This document shows, piece after piece, positions 5,777-13,597 of a stretch of DNA of 18,306 nucleotides; within the stretch, counting starts at the first letter, position 1; each line of letters starts with the position of its first letter. Origin of the DNA: CAZESH01 sp964514665 (GTDB taxonomy: Bacteria; Bacillota; Bacilli; Paenibacillales; KCTC-25726). The translations under genes and the position numbers were made by a program. The stretch lies in contig CAZESH010000054.1 in the NCBI GenBank assembly GCA_964514665.1, positions 1-18,306 of the forward strand, in the 5' to 3' direction. Below the pieces are notes generated by a model. It had not been told where the DNA came from. It saw only the letters and a program-made list of their open reading frames with translations, and did not search any database.

Positions 5777-8101
5777 TCAGATCAGCTTGACCCGAATCCC
5801 CGCAGCGTCCTTTGCGGGAATCAGCCGCACGCCATGCAATCCGTGTTCCCAGGCTGCTCCGTCGATGGAGTCCACGCGATCGATCCCCCTCAGGATTACA
5901 CTCCAGGGTTTTCCCTTGCCGGCTGCGGATATGCTCAAGGATTTCCCTTCTCTAATCGCTTCAATTTCCAGTTCGGGAAATCCATTTGTATTGTAGACGG
6001 TGGCAGCGGCGGCCGTTCCTTCCTGCGTTTCAAAAAGATGCAGCTCCACTCCGTCCGCATAATCGTAATCCGGACGGTTCACTTCCCGTCCTACGGCCAC
6101 GATACTGTTCGGCCTGACAAGCAGAGGCAGACTGAAGTAGTCGTGAGCTTCCGTTCTCCAGCTTCCGCCTTCGATAATTTCTCCTGTGAGGAAATGGGTC
6201 CAGCGCCCTTCCGGAACATAATAAGAGACCGTTCCCTGCTCGTTGAAAATCGGGGCCACGAGAAGCGATTGTCCCAGCATATACTGGCGGTCGAGCGGAT
6301 CGCAGGCCGGATCGTCTGGAAATTCCAGCATCATCGCCCGCATCATCGGCACGCCATGCTGCGACGCTTCCACGGCGGTAGCGAACAAGCTCGGCATCAG
6401 ACTGCATTTCAGCTGCGTAAAGAAACGCAGAACATCGACCGCTTCCTCGCCGAACAGCCACGGCACGCGGTAAGATTCATTGCCGTGCAGCCGGCTGTGG
6501 GAGGACAGCAGCCCGAAAGCGACCCAGCGCTTATAAATATCGGGTGAAGCGGTACTCTCGAATCCGCTGATGTCATGGCTCCAGTAGCCGAAGCCGGAAA
6601 GCCCGAGCGACAATCCGCCGCGCAGCGATTCCGCCATGGAATCGTAATGGGCCGAGCAGTCTCCGCCCCAATGAACGGGAAACTGCTGGCTGCCTGCCGT
6701 TGCCGAGCGCGCAAACAGCATCGCTTCGTTTTTGCCCAAGCTCGTCTCAAGCAGCTCAAATACGGCTTTATTATATAAGTAAGTATAAAAATTGTGCATT
6801 TTCAGCGGATCCGAGCCGTCGTGATATACGACATCCGTGGGAATGCGCTCGCCGAAATCCGTTTTAAAGGAATCCACGCCCATATCGATCAGCCGTTTCA
6901 GCTTGCTTTGAAACCAGCGGACAGCATCGGGGTTCGTAAAGTCGACGAGTCCCATGCCGGCCTGCCACATATCCCACTGCCAAACGTCGCCATTCGTTCT
7001 GCGCACGAGATACCCCCGCTCCATGCCTTCATCGAACATCGCCGATTTTTGCGCGATATAGGGGTTGATCCAAAGGCAGATTTTCAATCCTTTTTGCTTT
7101 AATCTGTGCAGCATGCCCTGCGGATCGGGAAACATTTGTTGATCCCATTCAAAGTCGCTCCACTGATACTCCTTCATCCAAAAGCAATCAAAGTGGAACA
7201 CACTGAGCGGCAAATTCCGTTCGAACATGCCGTCGATGAAATGATTGACCGTCTGCTCGTCGTAATCCGTGGTGAATGACGTTGTCAGCCACAGCCCGAA
7301 TGACCACGCAGGAGGCAGCGCCGGCCTGCCGGTGAGCTCCGTGTAGCGGCTCAAAGCTTGCTTCGGGGTTTCGCCGGCGATTACGAAGTAGTCCAAATAT
7401 TCCCCGGCAACACTGAATTGAACTTTGGAAACATTTTCCGAGGCAATCTCGAAGGAAACCTTCTCCGGATGGTTGACAAATAAGCCGTAGCCGCGATTGG
7501 ACAAATAGAAGGGAACGCTTTTATACGCCTGCTCGCTGCTGGTGCCGCCGTCTTCATTCCAAATGTCGACGACCTGACCGTTCTTTACAAATGGCGTAAA
7601 GCGTTCTCCGAGCCCGTATACATATTCGCCGATGCCCAGATCCAGCTGCTCGCGGACGAATGTCGAGCCATCCTCTGCCTCGATATGCGCCGGAGCCTTA
7701 TTCCCGCTTCCGGTCAATCTTTTTCCCCCATAAAAGTAATCGATCTTCCAGCCTTCCCGCTTCGCGATGCGAACGCTCAGCTTTCCGCTGTCGAAACGGA
7801 CCTGCTGCTCCTCATCGGCAATCTCCGGCCGACAGCCTCCCGCTTCGAACAAAGGAAATTCCGGTCCGCGCTGTTTTCCGCCTTTATGGCGGTAAAACTG
7901 CACGCGAATCACGCCAGGCATGGGCGAGCTGTAGCGGAATGTCAGCAAAGTGCCGTTCAAGGTGCTCCCTTTATGCGTGATCGGCCGGCAGGCCGCATAA
8001 ACCGTCACAGCGTCCTGCTCCACGCGGATATCGCGAATTTCCACCGGATTTTGCAAGTTATAGCCTTTTCTGATTTGCCAATACCCATCCGTAAATTTCA
8101 T
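5777..8101 (-). CDS. yicI: GH31 alpha-xylosidase (YicI type)
   Basis: The 774-residue enzyme closely follows E. coli YicI (772 residues). It has an N-terminal beta-sandwich (about 1-250), a (beta/alpha)8 barrel starting near P-A-W-S-F-G-L-W (264-271), and C-terminal beta domains. The F-K-T-D-F-G-E motif places the nucleophile at Asp415, and W-G-G-D-C places the acid/base at Asp481. F-H-F-D-C-F-W-M-K (302-310) and the loop F-G-E-R-I-P-T-D-V-V-Y are typical of alpha-xylosidases rather than alpha-glucosidases. It removes non-reducing alpha-1,6-xylose from xyloglucan oligosaccharides or isoprimeverose. No signal peptide is seen, so it acts in the cytoplasm on imported sugars. It is the last gene of operon 1, 33 bp after the permease, with an AGGGAG ribosome site. 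Confidence 0.93.
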   Translation of the reverse strand: MKFTDGYWQIRKGYNLQNPVEIRDIRVEQDAVTVYAACRPITHKGSTLNGTLLTFRYSSPMPGVIRVQFYRHKGGKQRGPEFPLFEAGGCRPEIADEEQQVRFDSGKLSVRIAKREGWKIDYFYGGKRLTGSGNKAPAHIEAEDGSTFVREQLDLGIGEYVYGLGERFTPFVKNGQVVDIWNEDGGTSSEQAYKSVPFYLSNRGYGLFVNHPEKVSFEIASENVSKVQFSVAGEYLDYFVIAGETPKQALSRYTELTGRPALPPAWSFGLWLTTSFTTDYDEQTVNHFIDGMFERNLPLSVFHFDCFWMKEYQWSDFEWDQQMFPDPQGMLHRLKQKGLKICLWINPYIAQKSAMFDEGMERGYLVRRTNGDVWQWDMWQAGMGLVDFTNPDAVRWFQSKLKRLIDMGVDSFKTDFGERIPTDVVYHDGSDPLKMHNFYTYLYNKAVFELLETSLGKNEAMLFARSATAGSQQFPVHWGGDCSAHYDSMAESLRGGLSLGLSGFGYWSHDISGFESTASPDIYKRWVAFGLLSSHSRLHGNESYRVPWLFGEEAVDVLRFFTQLKCSLMPSLFATAVEASQHGVPMMRAMMLEFPDDPACDPLDRQYMLGQSLLVAPIFNEQGTVSYYVPEGRWTHFLTGEIIEGGSWRTEAHDYFSLPLLVRPNSIVAVGREVNRPDYDYADGVELHLFETQEGTAAAATVYNTNGFPELEIEAIREGKSLSISAAGKGKPWSVILRGIDRVDSIDGAAWEHGLHGVRLIPAKDAAGIRVKLI

Positions 8102-8134
8102 TGACTCGTCTCCCTATTTCCCATAGTCTATCCC

Positions 8135-8962
8135 TTAACCTTTCACCGCGCCGGATACCATACCCTTGATAATGAATTTTTGCATAAACAAAAAAAACAG
8201 GATCGGCGGGGTAATGGTCATCACGACAGCGGTCAAGGCAAACTGCCACTCGCTCTCATACTGTCCGAAAAACTTGTAGGAGGCCAGCTGCAGCGTCGCT
8301 TCCTGTCCGTTCAGCATGATCAGGGGCAGCAAAAAGTCGTTCCAAATCCACATGAAGTTGAGAATGATCACCGTGCTCGTAACCGGCAGCATGATCGGCA
8401 GCACGATTTTCCAGTAGGTCTTGTAGGTCGAGCAGCCGTCGATCGTGGCACATTCCTCCAGCTCCATCGGAATCGATTTGACGAATCCGTGAAACAAGAA
8501 AACGGCCAGGGGGGCGCCAAGTCCCCAATAAATCACCGACAGGCCGGTAAGCGAATTGATCAGATGCAGCTCCTTGGAAAGCTTGGTCAGCGTCACCATG
8601 AAGGATTGGAAAGGGAGCATCATCGGAGCAATGGCCAGCACGAAGAAAAATCCGCTTAATTTGGTCTTCGTACGGCTGAGCTTGTAGCCGGCCATCGATC
8701 CGAAGAAAACGATGCCCGCGCAGCTGAGCAGCGTGACGTACAGCGTGTTCCAGAACAGCTTCGGATACTGCATCAGCTTCCAAACCTGGCCGTAATTGCT
8801 GCCAAGCCATTTTTGCGGCCAATTGACCACATCGACCATCACTTCTCCGTAGGATTTGAAAGAATTCACCAGCACCAGAAAAAAAGGATAAAGAAAAACA
8901 AAGGCAATGATGATCAAAAAAATCTCCAACAAATACAGCTTCCATCTATTTTTCTTGCTCAT
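8135..8962 (-). CDS. CUT1 sugar ABC transporter permease, MalG type
   Basis: This 275-residue inner-membrane protein has about six helices. Its EAA loop, M-E-L-E-E-C-A-T-I-D-G followed by K-I-V-L-P-I-M-L-P, is the site that docks the ATPase. The MalG-like C-terminus ends in M-V-S-G-A-V-K-G, as usual for the subfamily. With the upstream MalF-type permease it forms the channel of the importer served by the lipoprotein at 9931-11247. Its ATG overlaps the upstream stop in an ATGA, indicating translational coupling. The operon encodes no ATPase, so a shared MsmX-like ATPase elsewhere is the likely partner. The neighbouring alpha-xylosidase suggests xylose-containing oligosaccharides as cargo. That is inference. 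Confidence 0.93.
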   Translation of the reverse strand: MSKKNRWKLYLLEIFLIIIAFVFLYPFFLVLVNSFKSYGEVMVDVVNWPQKWLGSNYGQVWKLMQYPKLFWNTLYVTLLSCAGIVFFGSMAGYKLSRTKTKLSGFFFVLAIAPMMLPFQSFMVTLTKLSKELHLINSLTGLSVIYWGLGAPLAVFLFHGFVKSIPMELEECATIDGCSTYKTYWKIVLPIMLPVTSTVIILNFMWIWNDFLLPLIMLNGQEATLQLASYKFFGQYESEWQFALTAVVMTITPPILFFLFMQKFIIKGMVSGAVKG

Positions 8963-9861
8963 GCTTCCACTTCCTTGCTTTTGAAAAACTTGACCTGAAC
9001 CAGTGTAATGATCAGGATAATCACCACGAACACCAAGGATTTGGCCGTTGCAAAACCGAATCGGTTATTGACGAACGCCTCGGTATATACATCCAGCGTG
9101 ATGCTGCGGGTAACGTCCCCGGGTCCGCCGTACGTCAGCGTATAGATGATATCGAATACCTTGAGCGAATGGGCCAGCGAAAGAAACACGGCCACGGTAA
9201 AAGACGGCATCAACAGCGGCAGCGTGACTTTGAAAAAGCGTACAAGCCCGGTCGCGCCGTCAAGCTCGGCCGCTTCCAGAATATCTCCGGGAATCGACTG
9301 CAGGCCGGTAATGTAGATGATCATGTAAAAACCGACGGATTGCCATATGCTGACGAACACCACCGAGCCGAAAACCAGGTGGATGTCCCCCAGCCAGCTC
9401 CACTCGAAGAAAGGCCAATTCGTCCATGCGGACAAGGATTCAAACACTTTGGAAAAGATAAACTTCCAAATGAATCCGATGATTACCAGGCTGACGATAT
9501 TCGGGATGAAAAAAGCGGCCCGCAGCAAATTTACCGATTTAAGTCCTTTTGTCAAAGCGACAGCCAACAGGATGGCCAAAGCGTTCGTGATCAAAACATT
9601 AAAAATCGTGAATTTAAACGTGAAGACTGTATACTTCCAAAAAGCCGTATCGCTCAGGAACAATTCCCTGAAATTGTGCAGCCCGATAAATTCGATCGTC
9701 TTGCCGACCCCATTCCATTTGGTGAGGGAATAATAAAGGCTCATGATGAAGGGAATTTCGGCGGCAATGAAGATCAGTATAAGCACCGGGGCAACGAATA
9801 CGAGCAATTCCATATGGCTTTTAAGCGATTTTCTGACCTGCGCTCTCAATTTTCCGCTCAC
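8959..9861 (-). CDS. CUT1 sugar ABC transporter permease, MalF/UgpA type
   Basis: The 300-residue protein has six predicted membrane helices and the EAA motif I-L-E-A-A-E-L-D-G-A followed by K-V-T-L-P-L-L-M-P. It is the first permease of operon 1 and is coupled by a 4-nt overlap to the MalG-type partner. The best start is a GTG at 9859-9861, giving M-S-G-K-L-R-A-Q. An ATG at 9871 opens only a four-codon frame that ends across this GTG. The ribosome site is weak (GAGCGGA) and a 10-bp hairpin (9880-9912) lies close upstream, so expression is probably lower than that of the binding protein, as is common for this type of operon. Confidence 0.92.
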   Translation of the reverse strand: MSGKLRAQVRKSLKSHMELLVFVAPVLILIFIAAEIPFIMSLYYSLTKWNGVGKTIEFIGLHNFRELFLSDTAFWKYTVFTFKFTIFNVLITNALAILLAVALTKGLKSVNLLRAAFFIPNIVSLVIIGFIWKFIFSKVFESLSAWTNWPFFEWSWLGDIHLVFGSVVFVSIWQSVGFYMIIYITGLQSIPGDILEAAELDGATGLVRFFKVTLPLLMPSFTVAVFLSLAHSLKVFDIIYTLTYGGPGDVTRSITLDVYTEAFVNNRFGFATAKSLVFVVIILIITLVQVKFFKSKEVEA

Positions 9862-9879
9862 TCCGCTCGCATAATTTAA

Positions 9880-9912
9880 GTTCAGCCGGAAGCATCCGAC
9901 TCCCGGCTGAAC
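9880..9912 (-). terminator. intercistronic hairpin between binding-protein and permease genes
   Basis: GTTCAGCCGG and CCGGCTGAAC form a perfect 10-bp stem with a 13-nt loop. On the minus strand it is followed by TTAAATTAT rather than a clean T-run, so partial termination or 3'-end protection of the binding-protein mRNA is more likely than full termination. Confidence 0.6.
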
Positions 9913-9930
9913 ATTCTTTATATAGTCCGT

Positions 9931-11247
9931 TTATTGTTTGGCTTTGGCCAATTTCGTCCAAGTGCTGTCCAGATCCTTTTCGGCTTGATCGCGCGTTTCC
10001 GCACCGGCCAAGTATTTTTGCAGGATTTGTCCCGCCTGCTGCTCATAGCCGTCCGGCCAATAGCCTTTTACCCAAGGGTAGGTTACACCGTTCTTGAGAA
10101 ACTGCGACGTATCCTGCGCCAGCTGCGAGTCGGGGAACGGAGCGTCCTTGATCGTGGAAATCTGTTTGACGACCTTCGGGATAAAGTTTTTGCCGTATTC
10201 CGAAGTGGTCAGCCAGTTGAAAAACTTCAACACTTCTTGAAGATTCGGCGAATCTTTATAAATCCGCCAAGTGATGTTGGAATCTACCATCAATCCGGCT
10301 TTTGCAGGATCCTCTCCAACCGGATGCGGCAGGAAGCCGATATCGATATCCTTGTTGATCTTGCGGATCGAATCCTCCGCCCAGGAGCCTTGGTGCAGAA
10401 TCGCCGCCTTGCCTTGGGCAAACACCGCAACTGAAGAGTTGAAATCCGTTTCCAGCGGCTTCGCATTGGAATATTTCATCGTGATGTCAAGCAGATCAAA
10501 TACATTCATCGCCTGCGCATAATCGCTCACTTTTTTGCTGCCGCTGTTGATGTCGGCGAACATTTGCTGATAGTCGCCGCCTACCGCCGCCATTTCCGGC
10601 GTGAAGGTTTGCTCAAGCACCCACCATTCCTTATAGCCGTTGGCGAAAGGCGTGATGCCTTTGGCTTTCAGCTTTTCTGCGGTATCTTTCAGCTGGCTGA
10701 AGGTCTTCGGCAGCTCGGTAATGCCGGCGTCGGCAAACAATTTTTTATTATAGATAAAAGAGTAAGATTGAAGAATGAACGGATATCCGAGAATTTTGCC
10801 GTCAAGCGTCACACCCGTTTTCGCGGAGTCGACAATATCCTTCATGAAAGGCTCGTTCGTCAGATCGTAGCTGTAATCCTTGTAAGTGACATTCTCATTG
10901 TATGCGCTCGTCATGAAAACATCGGGAATATCGCCGGAATTGATTTTCGTCTTGAGAAGGGTGTTGTAATCGTCCTGATGAACCTCGATGTCAAGCGTCA
11001 CATTCGGAAATTCCTTGTGATACTGCTCCGCCAAAGCATGCATGGCGTCGGTGATTTCCGGCGAATACTGCATGATTTTGATCGTTACCGGCTTTGCGCT
11101 GTCCCCCGATTGCGCCGGTTCTGTGCCGGTTGCCTTGTCAGATGCACCCGGTTCGACTGCCGAATCGCTTTTTTGGCCGCAGCCGCTCAGCATCATGCCG
11201 AGAACCAGCACGATGGCGAGCAATGAAAACCCTACACGTTTTTGCAT
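9931..11247 (-). CDS. sugar ABC transporter substrate-binding lipoprotein (family 1)
   Basis: The 438-residue precursor has a signal peptide ending in the lipobox L-S-G-C, so Cys23 would be lipidated and the mature protein anchored outside the membrane. A Ser/Glu/Gly/Thr-rich linker follows, then the bilobed family 1 extracellular fold (V-T-I-K-I-M-Q-Y-S-P-E-I near residue 53; D-V-F-M-T-S; the G-K-A-A-I-L-H-Q-G-S-W motif in the second half). It captures sugars for the two downstream permeases. The GH31 alpha-xylosidase at the operon's end suggests alpha-xylosylated or xyloglucan-type oligosaccharides. A GGGGGA ribosome site lies 7 nt before the ATG. It is the first gene of operon 1. I found no convincing -35/-10 pair in the region upstream. 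Confidence 0.92.
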   Translation of the reverse strand: MQKRVGFSLLAIVLVLGMMLSGCGQKSDSAVEPGASDKATGTEPAQSGDSAKPVTIKIMQYSPEITDAMHALAEQYHKEFPNVTLDIEVHQDDYNTLLKTKINSGDIPDVFMTSAYNENVTYKDYSYDLTNEPFMKDIVDSAKTGVTLDGKILGYPFILQSYSFIYNKKLFADAGITELPKTFSQLKDTAEKLKAKGITPFANGYKEWWVLEQTFTPEMAAVGGDYQQMFADINSGSKKVSDYAQAMNVFDLLDITMKYSNAKPLETDFNSSVAVFAQGKAAILHQGSWAEDSIRKINKDIDIGFLPHPVGEDPAKAGLMVDSNITWRIYKDSPNLQEVLKFFNWLTTSEYGKNFIPKVVKQISTIKDAPFPDSQLAQDTSQFLKNGVTYPWVKGYWPDGYEQQAGQILQKYLAGAETRDQAEKDLDSTWTKLAKAKQ

Positions 11248-11654
11248 GAATTTTCCCCCAATGATTTTAATTTGTTTCTGTCCTTAATTTAACCAGCAAT
11301 CCAACATTGCCGCCATGGAATAAAGTGCATGGATGGGGGTAGAAAATTGACAAGCTGAAAAGGACAGCCTTAGGCTGCCCTTACAGACTCTCGACAAACC
11401 CTATAAATCATCAAAGGACAGGCTAAGGCTGAGCATCCAATTCGAGTGATTTCACCCGAGAAGAGCTAACTGTATTTTCTGCAGTTAATTTGGTTGATTT
11501 TGCTCCTGATGGTTACACTAACTGGAAAACCTGCATTTAGTTACGCAGAATTTTTCTCGTTTACCGGTTCTTGGTCAAACTAGATGCATGAAATCCATTT
11601 AGTTATCCGAAAAGCTACCCAATACGATAATTTAACTGCATGAATTCCATTTAG
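11248..11654. other. 407-bp gap upstream of the operon 1 binding-protein gene
   Basis: No open frame with a ribosome site is visible. The left 110 bp holds the leader of the binding-protein gene. The remainder is occupied by a terminator-like hairpin (11358-11380) and a degenerate repeat cluster with about 52-59 bp period that runs up to and across the stop codon of the nuclease-like gene. Confidence 0.7.
11358..11380 (-). terminator. possible terminator after the nuclease-like gene
   Basis: On the minus strand GGGCAGCC-TAA-GGCTGTCC forms an 8-bp stem (one G-U) with a 3-nt loop followed by TTTT. It lies about 275 bp beyond the nuclease-like gene's stop and ahead of the binding-protein gene, so it could insulate the two units. 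The T-run is short. Confidence 0.45.
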
Positions 11655-11657
11655 TTA
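11358..11657. repeat. degenerate ~55-bp repeat cluster
   Basis: Two related subtypes follow each other. AAAGGACAG-(cc/gc)-TTAGGCTG-type units start at 11359 and 11413 (54 bp apart). Four units with TAACTG...CATTTAGTTA character start near 11467, 11519, 11578 and 11633. Within the second subtype the ends TAACT and AGTTA are inverted, so each unit is an imperfect palindrome, clearest in TAACTGCATGAATTCCATTTAGTTA-like copies. The last copy runs into the stop codon of the nuclease-like gene (11655-11657). I recall similar AGTTA/TAACT-bounded intergenic repeats in Paenibacillus genomes. The spacers are not uniform and the units are not exact. Confidence 0.55.
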
Positions 11658-12332
11658 CCACAGACCGTTGTCCAATCCGTGCTTCGTGATTTCATAATAG
11701 AGGATTCTTTGGCCTGTCCCGCGGAATACCGGTTCAATCCAACCTTTCCTGCATAGACGCTGCAGATGCTTCACTGCCGTTCGATGATCGATTGAAAAAT
11801 GTCGGGAGACATCGATCGGCCGGATTGGCCGAGCCAGATAAACGGCAAGGCGGAATATCTCGTTATCTGCGAAAAATGCCCTTTCAACTGGAGTACCGGC
11901 AGATTCGAATCGACTTAGCACCGTGCGCAGCAAGAAGATGCATACTTCCGGCCGATGCGCCACATCGTCATAAGCAAATGAAATGACATGGAATCCCATA
12001 CCTTGTAAAAAGGTTTCCCGATTCAATTCGCCGCAATACTTTTGGCGATCCATGTTGGCAACATGCTCGGAAAAACCCTTTATCTCAATGAGAAGCTTCC
12101 AGCGCTCAGGCGCATATACAAAGTCGGCAAAATACGGTCTGCCCCGCCAATCCAGCACTTCAAATTCGGGATGCAAATGCTCGAAATTGCCTTTAAACGG
12201 CCACCATACATTTTTCGCGAACAGTATCTCCGCATGATTATGCCCTCTCTCCAGCCTTCCGCGCCGCTCGCCTGTCCGTTTGTCCAGATGATGTTGGATA
12301 AACGACGCATGCGCTTCCTCAAATCCGATCAT
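11655..12332 (-). CDS. PD-(D/E)XK nuclease-like protein with C-terminal winged helix
   Basis: I do not recognise a named gene. With the ATG at 12332 the product has 225 residues. The N-terminal half looks like a Vsr/DUF559-type restriction-endonuclease fold: Glu35 in an H-A-E-I-L-F helix, then a strand with F-A-D-F-V (Asp70), then L-L-I-E-I-K-G (Glu83, Lys85), which is the D...ExK metal site, followed by E-L-N-R-E-T-F-L-Q-G-M-G-F-H-V-I-S-F and D-D-V-A-H-R-P. Residues about 155-220 read as a winged helix (I-D-V-S-R-H-F-S-I-D-H-R-T-A-V-K-H-L-Q-R-L). So it may cut or just bind DNA at sites picked by the C-terminal domain. AAGGAGG lies 8 nt before ATG 12332. GTG 12341 overlaps that site and ATG 12338 is only 2 nt away. 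It sits between two sugar operons, with its own promoter-like sequence upstream. Confidence 0.75.
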   Translation of the reverse strand: MIGFEEAHASFIQHHLDKRTGERRGRLERGHNHAEILFAKNVWWPFKGNFEHLHPEFEVLDWRGRPYFADFVYAPERWKLLIEIKGFSEHVANMDRQKYCGELNRETFLQGMGFHVISFAYDDVAHRPEVCIFLLRTVLSRFESAGTPVERAFFADNEIFRLAVYLARPIRPIDVSRHFSIDHRTAVKHLQRLCRKGWIEPVFRGTGQRILYYEITKHGLDNGLW

Positions 12333-12354
12333 CCCCATCACCTCCTTAGTAAAA

Positions 12355-12397
12355 TGAAAAAACGCCCCAATCCGTCAAATAGACGGATGAGGACGTT
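12355..12397 (-). terminator. hairpin terminator/attenuator before the nuclease-like gene
   Basis: On the minus strand AACGTCCTCATCCGTC and GACGGATTGGGGCGTT pair with two G-U pairs and one mismatch, then TTTTTTC follows. It ends operon 2 downstream of GH43. It also lies between the promoter-like sequence at 12413-12421 and the nuclease start codon, so it could act as an attenuator of that gene. Confidence 0.75.
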
Positions 12398-12412
12398 CTT
12401 CGCCACTTTTTT

Positions 12413-12421
12413 ATTATATCA
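12413..12421 (-). promoter_or_regulatory. extended -10 element upstream of the nuclease-like gene
   Basis: The minus strand reads TGATATAAT: a perfect TATAAT with TG one base upstream. No good -35 is present at 16-18 bp (TTCCGA occurs at 20 bp). A start near 12406 would place the terminator hairpin in the first nucleotides of the leader. Confidence 0.4.
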
Positions 12422-12458
12422 AAAGAAGAAGGATAGAGTCGGAACTTTTTTCTTGGCA

Positions 12459-12518
12459 GCTGTTCCTCCTTATAGCTCTTTGTTCTTCCTAGTTGCTCGT
12501 TTGTTCCCCTAGTAGCTC
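12459..12518 (-). repeat. three tandem 20-bp repeats across the GH43 stop codon
   Basis: Reading the minus strand, 12518-12499, 12498-12479 and 12478-12459 are three adjacent 20-bp units of the form GAGC(T/A)A(C)TA(A)GG(G/A)(G/A)GAACA(A/G)(A/C). The first unit contains the TAG stop of the GH43 gene. The others lie in the 3' untranslated region. Confidence 0.7.
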
Positions 12519-13486
12519 GGCCATCCCGACCAACGGTTCCAATGCAGCTCGTTGATCCTTAGCTTGGATTTTCCGCGGTCCTTGGCGTCGTAGGCATGAC
12601 GAACGATAAGCCGATTTTCATAAATCGCCTGACCGCCCGGCCCCTTCCAGCGGTCGCCGCCTGTCTCCAGCACGGTTACTCCGCCTTCCAGCATCGGCAC
12701 GCCTTTTTCATCCGCATACGGGCCGGTAATCGCTTTGGAACGGCCAACCGCCACCTTATAGGTGCTGTCCGCTCCCTGGCAGCATTTATCGATGGATACG
12801 AACAAGTAATAGTATCCGTCGTGATAGGTAATATAAGGCGCTTCAATCCCTTCCTTGCGCGTCGCAAGCGAATACAACTTGCCAACCGGCTTCATCGTTT
12901 GCATGTCCAGCTTGCTCAGCTTGATGCCGCTCCACCAGGAACCGAATGCCAGCCAGGGTTGGCCTTTGGCGTCAATGACCAGATTGGGATCTATCGCATT
13001 GTAATCGTCCGCCGAAGTCGTTTTCAGCACCATTCCTTCGTCCTTCCATTCGTGCGAACGGATGCTTGCCGCCGACAAAAGTCCGATGGCCGAATCTCTT
13101 GATCCAAAGCTGGAGATCGCGTAATACATCCAGTACTTTCCGTTATAAAAATGAATATCCGGAGCCCATACGTCCATGCTGGAATGGCCCGGTACAGCCT
13201 GTTCCCACCAACCCGGTGTTTGGTCGAGAACCGGCTCGGAATAGTTCCATTTCTGACCGTCAGCGGATTTCAGCACCTTCAACCGATTTCCGGTGTAGAA
13301 TACATACCAGTCGCTGCCTTCCTTGATCAAGGAAGGATCGTGGGTATTGATGAATCCCGTCAGCTCCCAAGCAGCGGTCTTGCTTGCCGCCAAGTACAAT
13401 TTATTGTAGAAGAAAGCGCCTCCTGCGGCAAGCAGTACGGCCAGCAACGCCAGTACAAGCACAAGCGTCCTTTTCCTGATCATCAT
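12509..13486 (-). CDS. abnA: membrane-anchored GH43 endo-1,5-alpha-L-arabinanase
   Basis: From the ATG at 13486 the product has 325 residues: a basic N-terminus and one hydrophobic segment (about 7-26) acting as signal anchor or signal peptide, then the five-bladed GH43 propeller. The catalytic triad is visible: base Asp50 in N-T-H-D-P-S, pKa modulator Asp166 in N-A-I-D-P-N, acid Glu215 in G-I-E-A-P-Y. S-M-D-V-W-A-P-D-I (103-111) and D-K-C-C-Q-G-A-D-S-T-Y-K are hallmarks of arabinanases. It would cut alpha-1,5-arabinan outside the cell and feed the transporter of this operon. An in-frame start at 13588 was rejected because it runs through an intercistronic inverted repeat, while AAAGGGG precedes 13486. 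Last gene of operon 2. The stop lies inside a 20-bp tandem repeat. Confidence 0.9.
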   Translation of the reverse strand: MMIRKRTLVLVLALLAVLLAAGGAFFYNKLYLAASKTAAWELTGFINTHDPSLIKEGSDWYVFYTGNRLKVLKSADGQKWNYSEPVLDQTPGWWEQAVPGHSSMDVWAPDIHFYNGKYWMYYAISSFGSRDSAIGLLSAASIRSHEWKDEGMVLKTTSADDYNAIDPNLVIDAKGQPWLAFGSWWSGIKLSKLDMQTMKPVGKLYSLATRKEGIEAPYITYHDGYYYLFVSIDKCCQGADSTYKVAVGRSKAITGPYADEKGVPMLEGGVTVLETGGDRWKGPGGQAIYENRLIVRHAYDAKDRGKSKLRINELHWNRWSGWPSY

Positions 13487-13514
13487 GAAATCATCCCCTT
13501 TTTTAAATACAAAA

Positions 13515-13578
13515 CGGGAGCCGCATTCTGCAAAATCACCGGACTTGAGTGTTTTTCCAGAATTTGATGCGGCTCCCG
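13515..13578 (-). repeat. 12-bp perfect inverted repeat between GH51 and GH43 genes
   Basis: CGGGAGCCGCAT (13515-13526) and ATGCGGCTCCCG (13567-13578) are perfect complements separated by 40 nt. On the minus strand the stem is followed by TTTTGTATTT, a weak U-tract. It could be a leaky terminator or an mRNA stabiliser separating expression of the intracellular and surface enzymes. Confidence 0.6.
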
Positions 13579-13597
13579 GTCGGGTCATAAAAGCAGT

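Noticed and set aside
11346..11351. Plus-strand TTGACA as a promoter
   Set aside because: No acceptable -10 at 16-18 bp and no gene follows on that strand.
11358..11657. Regularly spaced repeats considered as a CRISPR array
   Set aside because: The units are too degenerate, the spacing varies from 52 to 59 bp, there is no invariant 25-37 bp repeat with unique spacers, and no cas genes are present.
13487..13588. 34-residue N-terminal extension of the GH43 protein
   Set aside because: It would be encoded by the inverted repeat, has no ribosome site and lies before a proper signal-anchor start at 13486.
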